From assembly GCF_014655715.1 (NCBI RefSeq), contig NZ_BNBM01000011.1:1-64000 (forward strand): DNA of 64,000 nucleotides, written 5' to 3'. Positions 57,315-64,000 of the stretch are shown in pieces. Position numbers and translations under genes: made by a program. The stretch's first letter is position 1, and every line of letters starts with the position of its first letter. Source of the DNA: Streptomyces lanatus (GTDB lineage: Bacteria > Actinomycetota > Actinomycetes > Streptomycetales > Streptomycetaceae). The notes beneath the pieces were generated by a model. It worked only from the letters and a program-made list of their open reading frames with translations, was not told the origin of the DNA and searched no databases.

Positions 57315-60233
57315 TCATGTCCGAGGGCACGGGAAGGTCTCCAGAGCCTGGGCGAGGCCCGCCGCGTCGGTGCCGATCTTGCGATAGACGCAGGACAGCA
57401 GCTGCCGCACACCCTGCTCGGTGAGACGCAGCTCCTTCGCGATCACCGCCTCCGGCTGGCCCTGAACGGTCAGTTCGGCCGTCTGGCGTTCCCGAGTGGT
57501 GAGGGTGTCCGTCTGTGCGTAGCGCAGCGGCAGCGGTCGCAGCCCGGCCGCCGAGAGTTCCTGCCTGGCCCGGACGGCCAGGCCCTCGGCACCACAGTGA
57601 ACCGCGCTCTCCAGCCCCTGGTAGAGCCGGTGGGCGGCCTCCTGCACCCGTCCGTTGCGCGACAGCGCGGCGCCGTGCCCCACGAGCGCACGCGCCAATT
57701 CGTACGACGCGGGGGAGCGCTCCAGGTACTCGACGGCCTCGGCGTGCAGATCGAGCGCGGCCGGACCGCCGGTCACCTCGGCCTCGACGGAGAGCGCCTG
57801 CCCGATCGCGGAGGCCGCACCGAAGTCCCGCGCCCGCTTGACGGCGTCCTGAGCGTGCCGGACCGCCTTCTCGGGGGCGGTGCGGGCGAGAGCGGAGGCC
57901 AGGTCCAGCTGCCACGGACACCACGCCGGGTTGCGCCAGTTCCGTGACTCCAGCCAGTCCCCGACGGCGGACAACAGCCGTGCCGCCTCCGCGTACCGCT
58001 CCTCGGCCAGGAGCAGTTCGGCGTACACCGTGCGGGGATCGGGGAAGATCACGGCGTTCGGGACCACATCGCCGTAGTGATGGGCGTCGGCGAGCTCACG
58101 CGCGTCCTCGGTCCGCCCGCGGGCCAGCAGGATCTGGATGAGGATGCCGATGGCGAACCACTGGGCGGGTACCGCGCCTTCGACGCGCTCGGCGGTGTGC
58201 AGCCCGGCCCGTACGAACTCCTCCGCCTCGGAGAGACAGCCGCGACGGTAGCGGATGTAGCCGGAGAGGGTCTGCCCCTGCGCCAGATGGGAGCCGCTCC
58301 AGCCCTTGTGCTCGCATTCGGCCATGCCCTTGGTGAACAGGTCCTCGGCCCGCCATGGCTGGTCGCAGTACATGAAGAGCAGGGCGACCGCGACGGGCAC
58401 CTCGAAGCCGCGGTTCTCATCGGTCCAGCTCATCCCGCCGCGCAGCGCCTCCTCGGCATGCCGGAGGGCGGTCTGCCGCGGTTCGCCGCGCACCAGGGCG
58501 TCCCACGCCCGCAGGCCCAGGATGTAGCGCTCCTCCAGGCCGCGGCCGGTCAGCTTGTCGGCAAGGCGCGCCAGTCGGCGCGAGCGGGCGGACGAGTCGG
58601 GTTCGTCCGCGCGGAACGCGCTCCACACGAAGTGATCGGCCTGCATACGCAGTTTGATACGCGGATTCGGGGCCCGCCGCGCCTCGTCGGCGGCCACGGC
58701 CGCGGCCTCGGTCAGCCGGTCGGTGTTGGCCAGCGCCTGGGCCAGCCGGTAGACGATGGAGGCGCGGAGCTCGGGGTCGATTCCGGGCTCCGCCAGCGCC
58801 TCCTGGAGGTGGCTGACCGTCGCCGTGGGCTCGATCAGGAAGGTCGAGCAGGCGAGTTCGTGCAGGAGAGCTGCGCGGTCCTCCGCGGGCGGCGGTTCCC
58901 GCAGCGCCCGGGTCAGCACGCGACGCGCGGCCTCCGGGGCACCGGCGCGGAGATACTCACGCGCGGCGGCACGCAGGACCAGGACCGCTTCGGGCCGGCC
59001 GTCGCAGGGCACCTCCAGCAGGTGCCGGGCGGCGGCCGTGGGGCCGAACCCCGCCGCCTGGGCGGCGTCGGCGGCCGCGTTGTGCATGCCGACCCGCAGA
59101 CCGGAGGGGATGTCGTGGTAGATCGTCGTGGCGATCGACGGGTGGACGAACGCCAGGCTGCGGCCGGGTCCTTCGCCGTCCGCGAGGATGCGGGAGGCGC
59201 GCAGTTTCCGGGTCGCCTCGGCGGCGTCCTCGTTGCCGACCACCGCGATGCCGGCGGCGAGTTCGGGGGAGAAGGACCCACCCAGTACGGCGGCGGCCCA
59301 CGCGAAGCGGACGGTGCTCGTGCCGAGCCGGTGAAGGCGCTCGATCAGTCCCGGGCCCTTGACCGCCGCGGCCAGGTCGCCGATCACGGGCAGCTCGTCC
59401 TGGGTGCCCTTCACCCGGCGTTCGCGGAGCCTGATGGCCAGTTCGACGGCCTCGAAGGGGCTGCCGCCGGTGGCCGTCCAGCACTCGCCGCAGAACACGT
59501 CCTCGGCTTCCTCACCCACTTCGTTCCTGACGATCCGCGCCACACCGTCCCTGCCCAGCGGAGACAGCGCGTGAGGGCGCTCCTCGTGGCGTTCGACGAG
59601 GGTGCGGAAGGAGGTCGCGTCGGGCGGGAGGTCGTCGGGTCGGTAGGCGGCGACCATCAGGAGCGGGAGGTCCGCGACGCGGGGCGCGAAGGAGGCGAGC
59701 CAGTCGAGGGATTCGGCGTCGGCCCAGTGCAGGTCGTCCAGGAGCAGAACGACGGGCGCGTTCATCACCGTGAGGCGCGTCATCACCCAGTCCAGGCCGT
59801 CGCGCACGCCCGTCGGGTCCGGCATCTGCGTGCTGTCCGTCGCCTCCAGGCCGAGCGCGGCTCCGACGATGCCGTACCAACTGCCCAGGAATTCCCGGCG
59901 TTCCGTCTCGCCCATCGTGGCCAGGGTGGGCTGCAGGACCTGGCGGACGACGCGGAACGCCAGGCCCTGCTCCTTCTCGCCGCCCGTGCCCGAGATCACC
60001 GTGAGCCCGAGTGCGGCGGCGCGGGCGCGCGTCGCCGCGATGAGTGTGGTCTTGCCCAGACCGGCCGCGCCGGTGAAGGCGAGCAATCCGCCGCGCGGCG
60101 CCCGGGACACGCCGTCGACGGCGTCACGGAGGCCGGACAACGCGGAGTCGATCGCCTTCAGTTCCCGGTCGCGTTCGAGTAGAGGCCGGTGTTCGGTGGT
60201 TGGTTGCCGCAGCCCATGGGCCATGTGGTCCAC
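57315..60233 (-). CDS. LuxR family ATP-binding regulator (LAL type)
   Basis: This 972-residue regulator begins at ATG 60233 (ATG 60224 alternative). The AAA/NACHT-like ATPase has Walker A GAAGLGKTTL at residues 55-64 and Walker B VVLLLDDLHWAD around 165. The middle is a long helical TPR-like region (about 350-880). The C-terminal LuxR HTH at about 900-965 reads LTTRERQTAELTVQGQPEAVIAKELRLTEQGVRQLLSCVYRKIGT; its recognition helix is intact. LAL regulators commonly activate secondary-metabolite clusters, and this one lies next to the terpene synthase-P450 operon, 194 bp downstream of it. Confidence 0.92.
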   Translation of the reverse strand: MDHMAHGLRQPTTEHRPLLERDRELKAIDSALSGLRDAVDGVSRAPRGGLLAFTGAAGLGKTTLIAATRARAAALGLTVISGTGGEKEQGLAFRVVRQVLQPTLATMGETERREFLGSWYGIVGAALGLEATDSTQMPDPTGVRDGLDWVMTRLTVMNAPVVLLLDDLHWADAESLDWLASFAPRVADLPLLMVAAYRPDDLPPDATSFRTLVERHEERPHALSPLGRDGVARIVRNEVGEEAEDVFCGECWTATGGSPFEAVELAIRLRERRVKGTQDELPVIGDLAAAVKGPGLIERLHRLGTSTVRFAWAAAVLGGSFSPELAAGIAVVGNEDAAEATRKLRASRILADGEGPGRSLAFVHPSIATTIYHDIPSGLRVGMHNAAADAAQAAGFGPTAAARHLLEVPCDGRPEAVLVLRAAAREYLRAGAPEAARRVLTRALREPPPAEDRAALLHELACSTFLIEPTATVSHLQEALAEPGIDPELRASIVYRLAQALANTDRLTEAAAVAADEARRAPNPRIKLRMQADHFVWSAFRADEPDSSARSRRLARLADKLTGRGLEERYILGLRAWDALVRGEPRQTALRHAEEALRGGMSWTDENRGFEVPVAVALLFMYCDQPWRAEDLFTKGMAECEHKGWSGSHLAQGQTLSGYIRYRRGCLSEAEEFVRAGLHTAERVEGAVPAQWFAIGILIQILLARGRTEDARELADAHHYGDVVPNAVIFPDPRTVYAELLLAEERYAEAARLLSAVGDWLESRNWRNPAWCPWQLDLASALARTAPEKAVRHAQDAVKRARDFGAASAIGQALSVEAEVTGGPAALDLHAEAVEYLERSPASYELARALVGHGAALSRNGRVQEAAHRLYQGLESAVHCGAEGLAVRARQELSAAGLRPLPLRYAQTDTLTTRERQTAELTVQGQPEAVIAKELRLTEQGVRQLLSCVYRKIGTDAAGLAQALETFPCPRT

Positions 60234-60427
60234 CGCTTCCTGTCGTTGCTCCCCGCGGGACGGGGGCGAGCGTACGCCCTCATGGACACCCCTTGGACGG
60301 GGTGGAACAGGAGGTCGACAGGGAAGGGTGAACTTTCCCGCAGCCGGCGTTCAAATCCCGGCGCTTTGGGTAAAATTTCGCGCTCCCGAACGGGAACCGC
60401 GCTGCGGGCGACCGGCCGGGCAGGGGC

Positions 60428-61444
60428 TCAGGGCACGGCGGATGCCGCCATCGTGTCCGCGTAGCGTGGCACGGTACGGGACCAGAAGTAGCAACCGGGG
60501 ATCCAGCCGCCCATGCCGTCCACATAGCCGACGCCGCTGGGGCTCAACTCCGGCCTGATCTCATCGTAGAGCTCCTCGTACTCGCCGATCGTGCTGTTGA
60601 TGCGCCGGATGGCCAGCCTGACCGCCTCCGGCAGGGAGCACTGGTGCGCGCGCTGGTAGTCCAGGGCCAGATTGATCACGCCGCCGGCCCGCTGCTCCTT
60701 CACGGCGGAGAACAGGTCGGCTATCCACACCGCCGCGTCGACCGACAGACGCCCCAGGCGCCGGACGACGGGATGCCGGAGTACCTCCGGGGCCAGCTCG
60801 TAGGGCTGCGCGGCCTCGCACAGCGGGTGGAACGGCTCGATGCCCGCGATGAGGGAGCGTATGGACCGGCACAGCCCGCTCCCCAGCGGGGCGGAGTGGC
60901 TCTGGGCCACCGCTTCGTGCAGCAGACCGTGCACGTACTCACGGCTGTTCCAGGCCCAACGCGCGGCCTGAGCGGGTGTGCACCGCTCCTGGACCTGCCG
61001 TTGGAGATCCGCCAGGGCGGCCCCGAGCGCGGTGTCGGGCGGTTGGCCGTCCCGCAGGATCCTCACGCTCTCGGACAGCATGGGCAGCAGCCGGCCGGGC
61101 CGCTGCAGACCTATGTCTTCCGCCTGGTCGTCGAAGATGAACTGGTACGCAATCTGGTTGGCCATGATCTGCAGGAGACCGGAATCCACGGCCGGGCTGT
61201 TGTAGGCCGCGAGTTCGGCGGGGCGGGTATAGGAGATCATGGCCGCCACCGCCGGATCGTCGGTGAGCCCCCAGGTCCTCAGCCAATTCTCGACGCCCAC
61301 CGCCGCTTCGGAAGCGTGGGGATTGCTCTGGAACGGGAAGGGCATGTAGAGGTTCGTGTCGATCAGTTCCCGCAGATTGAGGGCGGGAATTCCGCGCGGT
61401 GCGGCGACCGCGATTTCCTCATGCGTCGTGGACACCGTCGCCAC
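60428..61444 (-). CDS. Terpene synthase (class I), variant NSE motif
   Basis: This 338-residue class I terpene cyclase starts at ATG 61444, inside the P450 3' end. The aspartate-rich motif is FIFDDQAED (D105, D106, E109, D110). The NSE region reads IADLFSAVKE (242-250), so the Asn that coordinates the third Mg is Ala242 while S246 and E250 remain. The pyrophosphate-sensor Arg lies 46 residues upstream (R196), and the C-terminal R327-Y328 pair is present. Product is unknown; no geosmin, MIB or epi-isozizaene signature was recognised. It is cotranscribed with a P450 and probably controlled by the LAL regulator. Confidence 0.9.
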   Translation of the reverse strand: MATVSTTHEEIAVAAPRGIPALNLRELIDTNLYMPFPFQSNPHASEAAVGVENWLRTWGLTDDPAVAAMISYTRPAELAAYNSPAVDSGLLQIMANQIAYQFIFDDQAEDIGLQRPGRLLPMLSESVRILRDGQPPDTALGAALADLQRQVQERCTPAQAARWAWNSREYVHGLLHEAVAQSHSAPLGSGLCRSIRSLIAGIEPFHPLCEAAQPYELAPEVLRHPVVRRLGRLSVDAAVWIADLFSAVKEQRAGGVINLALDYQRAHQCSLPEAVRLAIRRINSTIGEYEELYDEIRPELSPSGVGYVDGMGGWIPGCYFWSRTVPRYADTMAASAVP

Positions 61445-62903
61445 CTGCCGTTCCGGGGTCGTGGACGACGGGGGTCACCGTGGCCCGGGGTGCGAGAGAG
61501 GTCGCCCGAGGCGGTGTGGCCGGCGGCCGTTGTGCTCGCGGTTCGCAGACCATCACCAGACCCCGCGGCCCCAAGGACGCCGCGGGGCGCAGCCGTGCGA
61601 CGTGTCCGGGCAGGTGGCGCAGCCGCCAGTGGCGGGCGATGAACGCGACGGCCACCGTGGCCTCCGCCATGGCGAACGTCTCGCCGATGCAGTTCCGGGT
61701 GCCGGCCGCGAACGGGATCATCGCGCCGGGCGGGACCGCGACGGCCCGCTCCGGACGCCAGCGGTCGGGGAGGAAGCGGTCGGGGTCGGGGAACGAGGCG
61801 GGGTCATGGTGGAGGAGATACGGGCTGTACAGGACGGTGGCGCCCCGCGGAAGACGTTGCCCGGCGAGAGCCGTCTCCTTGGTGGTGACCCGGGTGAAGA
61901 GCCAGCCCGGCGGGCGGTGGCGAAGCGTCTCGGTGACGACGCGCCGCGTGTGGACGAGCCGCGGCAACTCGTCGCGGCCGGGCGGCCGTCCGTCGGCGAG
62001 CACGGTGTCGACCTCGGAGTGCAGGCGGCGTTCGTCCTCGGGATGCCGGGCCAGGAGATCGAAGGCGGAGGCGAGACACAGGGCGGTGGTCTCGGCTCCG
62101 GCGAATATCAGCGTGAGCGCCTGACTGCGGACTTCCTGTTCGGTGATCGCCGCCGCCTCGCCTTCACTCCGCGCGGCCGACAGCAGTACGTCCAACAAGT
62201 CGTCCCGGTCACTCGGGGGAGTACCTCGTAGGCGCTCGGCGATGGCCGTGTCGACGATCGCGCGCAGCCGCTCGGAAGCGTCCCGGAAACGCCGGTTCGC
62301 GGGCGTGGGAACCCGGAACAGCGCATCGACCGGCACCACCGTCCGCAGGAACAGGCCGCGCACGATGGTGACGAGGCAACTGTGCACCTCGGCGGCCGTC
62401 GTGGCGTCCAGCGAGTCGGAGAACAGGACGCGGCCGATCACCCGCGCCGACAGCGTCAGCATGGCCGCGCTGACGTCGACCTCCTGCCCCGCCCGCCACT
62501 CGCGGCACACCGACTCCACTTCCTCGCCCATCAGTTCCGTCTGATCGGCGACACGGGCCTTGCGGAAGCCGGGCTGGAGAAGCCTGCGCTGCCGCCGATG
62601 GGCCTGATGAGGGCATGTGCCGACGCCGTCACCCAACAGCGTCCGCAGCCTGTCGTAGAGCGGACCCCCCTTGTCGAAGGTGCGCGCGTCCATGAGTACC
62701 TGATGGACCAGCTCCGGGTGGCACACCACCCAGGCGCGCAGCGGACCCAGGCGCACCTCGACCAGATCCCCGTGAGCGGGTAAGGAATTCAGAAAATCCA
62801 GCGGCCGCCGAAACAAAGCGATACCGTGGGCTACGGTGGGGAATATGCCTGGCGCAACCCCCACCCTCCAGGTGTGTCCGGAATCAGGCACGATACGACT
62901 CAT
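61419..62903 (-). CDS. Cytochrome P450 (PtlI/CYP183-like), terpene-tailoring
   Basis: This 494-residue P450 starts at ATG 62903 with GGGGG 8 nt upstream. The I-helix motif is LIFAGAETTALCLAS, ExxR is ETLR, and the heme loop is IPFAAGTRNCIGETFAMAEATV with the Cys ligand. The layout resembles PtlI, the pentalenene oxygenase of S. avermitilis. The last ~50 residues are Pro/Ala/Arg-rich and overlap the downstream terpene synthase start by 26 bp, so translation is coupled. It probably oxidises the terpene made by that synthase. Confidence 0.9.
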   Translation of the reverse strand: MSRIVPDSGHTWRVGVAPGIFPTVAHGIALFRRPLDFLNSLPAHGDLVEVRLGPLRAWVVCHPELVHQVLMDARTFDKGGPLYDRLRTLLGDGVGTCPHQAHRRQRRLLQPGFRKARVADQTELMGEEVESVCREWRAGQEVDVSAAMLTLSARVIGRVLFSDSLDATTAAEVHSCLVTIVRGLFLRTVVPVDALFRVPTPANRRFRDASERLRAIVDTAIAERLRGTPPSDRDDLLDVLLSAARSEGEAAAITEQEVRSQALTLIFAGAETTALCLASAFDLLARHPEDERRLHSEVDTVLADGRPPGRDELPRLVHTRRVVTETLRHRPPGWLFTRVTTKETALAGQRLPRGATVLYSPYLLHHDPASFPDPDRFLPDRWRPERAVAVPPGAMIPFAAGTRNCIGETFAMAEATVAVAFIARHWRLRHLPGHVARLRPAASLGPRGLVMVCEPRAQRPPATPPRATSLAPRATVTPVVHDPGTAGGDGVHDA

Positions 62904-63085
62904 CGCAAACCCCCAGTCTCAATCGCCACGCGGAAGTCGGTGAATGTTCCACCGAGTTGACGCTTGAGTCATGTCCTGCCCAGTTCAACCAGCTGCCGCT
63001 TTCGTGAATCCTTTCTTCATGGGGGCGCACAGGTGCACAGCGAAGCAAAGAAACCATTCGGCAGGGTCGTCCTTGAGAAGCAGAA

Positions 63086-63121
63086 ATGCGGCCCCACCCA
63101 GAAGAAGGGGCGGGACCGCAT
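63086..63121 (-). terminator. Strong hairpin terminator for the acylase gene
   Basis: ATGCGG (63086-63091) and CCGCAT (63116-63121) pair, with an inner CCCC/GGGG stem around AGAAGA. Read in the minus direction the hairpin is followed by a T-rich stretch (TTTCTGCTTCTC). It lies 5 bp beyond the stop of the penicillin-acylase-type gene. Confidence 0.7.
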
Positions 63122-63126
63122 CCCTG

Positions 63127-64000
63127 TTACCCGTGTTCGCTCACCCGCACCACACGCAACACCGGGGACGACAGGACGTCCTTCTCACAGAACCGCGCCG
63201 TCACCCACTTCTCACCGGAGAACAACCGGGTCTGGTCGCTGAAGTGGGGTGATCGGGTGCTCGACGACTGTGAGTACGTCAGCAACGTACGGGCCACCGG
63301 GCAGCGGCTGCCGTCCCAGCCCACCGCCTGGATATGGCTGGAGCCGGACGTCACCTCCGTGTAGCCGCCCCGCGCCTGGTCCCACTCCGGTTCGATCTTG
63401 TTCCATACGCCCATCCCCTCCGTGCCGCCGTGCACGGGGATGCGCTGACCGTTCCGTACGACGACCTGGTGCTCGCCCAGGCGTGAGTCCAGTGCGATGC
63501 CCGCCGCCCGCAGCTCGGCCACCGCGTCCGCGAGGGCCGTGGCGAAACCGGGAGCGCCGGTGTTGAGCGTGTTCGGGGTGCCCACCGGATCCGCCGCCGA
63601 GAACGGCACCTTCCACCGCTGCGCGGCCGGCACCTTCGCGCTCAGCTTCCGCCAGAACCGGTCGAAGAGCAGGGCGCCCCGGCTACCGGTGTCCATGGTG
63701 CGATCCCAGGCAGCCAGCACCGGGCACGCCCCGGACACATCAACGGCCTTGCCGTCACTGCCCGTCGCCGTGCCGCCCGGCAGCGCCGCACACGCCTTCG
63801 CCGCGTCGGCGGCCACCAGGTCGCCCGCCGGCACCCGGTTCGCGAACTGCTGACGCTCCAGGTCCCGCACGGTCAGCCCGCCCCGCTCGGCCATCGCCGT
63901 GACGTCCTCGATCGCACCGCGGGTGCGCAGGGAGCGCTGGGTGCCGATGCTGCCGAAGACCCGCTCGTAACCGGTCAGCGGCCGGTCGGCGTTGGTGAGC
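63127..64000 (-). CDS. Penicillin acylase/AHL acylase family protein, C-terminal part (partial)
   Basis: The frame is open to the window edge, giving the last ~290 residues of an Ntn-hydrolase of the penicillin acylase family; the signal peptide, alpha subunit and nucleophile Ser are outside. The visible beta-subunit region has RFWRKLSAKVPAA, TGAPGFATALADAVAEL, RLGEHQVVVRNGQRIPVHGGTEGMGVWN and the C-terminal SSHIQAVGWDGSRCPVARTLLTYSQSSSTRSPHFSDQTRLFSG, which match streptomycete acylases such as AhlM. The enzymes cleave amide bonds of acyl-homoserine lactones, penicillin or cyclic lipopeptides. Substrate cannot be assigned from this part. Confidence 0.9.
   Translation of the reverse strand, partial: LTNADRPLTGYERVFGSIGTQRSLRTRGAIEDVTAMAERGGLTVRDLERQQFANRVPAGDLVAADAAKACAALPGGTATGSDGKAVDVSGACPVLAAWDRTMDTGSRGALLFDRFWRKLSAKVPAAQRWKVPFSAADPVGTPNTLNTGAPGFATALADAVAELRAAGIALDSRLGEHQVVVRNGQRIPVHGGTEGMGVWNKIEPEWDQARGGYTEVTSGSSHIQAVGWDGSRCPVARTLLTYSQSSSTRSPHFSDQTRLFSGEKWVTARFCEKDVLSSPVLRVVRVSEHG

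Noticed and set aside
60350-60385. AT-rich patch as WhiB7-type or sigma promoter upstream of the LAL gene
   Set aside because: No recognisable -35/-10 pair, and the AT run alone is not evidence.

Overview
The window is a high-GC actinobacterial chromosome segment, almost certainly from a Streptomyces or close relative. The evidence is pervasive G/C in third codon positions, many GTG starts, 4-bp ATGA/GTGA stop-start overlaps, a dispersed intergenic repeat (27591-27620) that I know from Streptomyces genomes, and families typical of the genus (ECF42 sigma, LAL regulator, terpene synthase with P450, GH75 chitosanase, DasR-like GntR sites). No rRNA, tRNA, CRISPR array, insertion sequence or integrase was seen. 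The window opens inside an aspartate ammonia-lyase gene and closes inside a penicillin-acylase-family gene.

Layout. 1-6.4 kb: aspA end, glutaminase, two polyprenol-phosphate-mannose-type glycosyltransferases (the second overlaps tail-to-tail with a D-Ala-D-Ala carboxypeptidase), and a short Rho paralogue. 6.7-9.2 kb: an ECF42 sigma operon (two DGPF/YCII proteins plus sigma) with two near-identical candidate ECF42 promoters, the second of which points at an unrecognised 46-aa ORF. 9.2-14.6 kb: SnoaL-like protein, PadR, methyltransferase, a GntR/HutC regulator with a dre-like operator, serine hydrolase, SnoaL, acetyl xylan esterase. 14.7-19.2 kb: 8-oxoguanine-deaminase-type amidohydrolase, then a LacI regulator divergent from a hydroxypyruvate-isomerase-like/Gfo-Idh-MocA operon with two palindromic operators. 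19.3-25.4 kb: Rv1733c-type membrane protein, a molybdo-oxidoreductase/ferredoxin-reductase pair, a PrmC-like methyltransferase with an unusual leader, a secreted protein, and a PAS-PAS-GAF-PP2C phosphatase. 25.6-33.3 kb: secreted and hypothetical proteins, a degraded patch, an FadH-type reductase with PadR, an FN3 lipoprotein, and a chitosanase. 33.4-37.1 kb: SDR/TetR pair and dhaKLM.

37.4-48.8 kb: P450 plus ferredoxin, a HEAT-repeat protein, then a carbon/energy-reserve group (beta-phosphoglucomutase-like HAD, GH65 phosphorylase, universal stress protein, PPK2) that looks like a dormancy/low-oxygen regulon. It is followed by a Cys-rich copper-storage-type protein, an acyl-CoA dehydrogenase behind a KstR-type box, and an MpaB-like oxygenase. 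48.8-57.3 kb: Ser/Thr kinase-TPR fusion, phytoene-desaturase-like oxidoreductase, Tat-type serine hydrolase, and a nitronate monooxygenase/acyl-CoA synthetase operon. 57.3-62.9 kb: LAL regulator beside a P450-terpene synthase operon whose cyclase has an Ala in place of the metal-binding Asn of the NSE triad. 63.1-64 kb: penicillin acylase.

Most genes are ordinary core or conditionally adaptive metabolism. The most informative signals are regulatory: paired ECF42 promoters, two similar PadR operators, LacI, TetR, DasR-like and KstR-like palindromes, an OsdR/DevR-like palindrome, and two leader ORFs (in front of the PrmC-like methyltransferase and in front of the HAD/GH65 pair).
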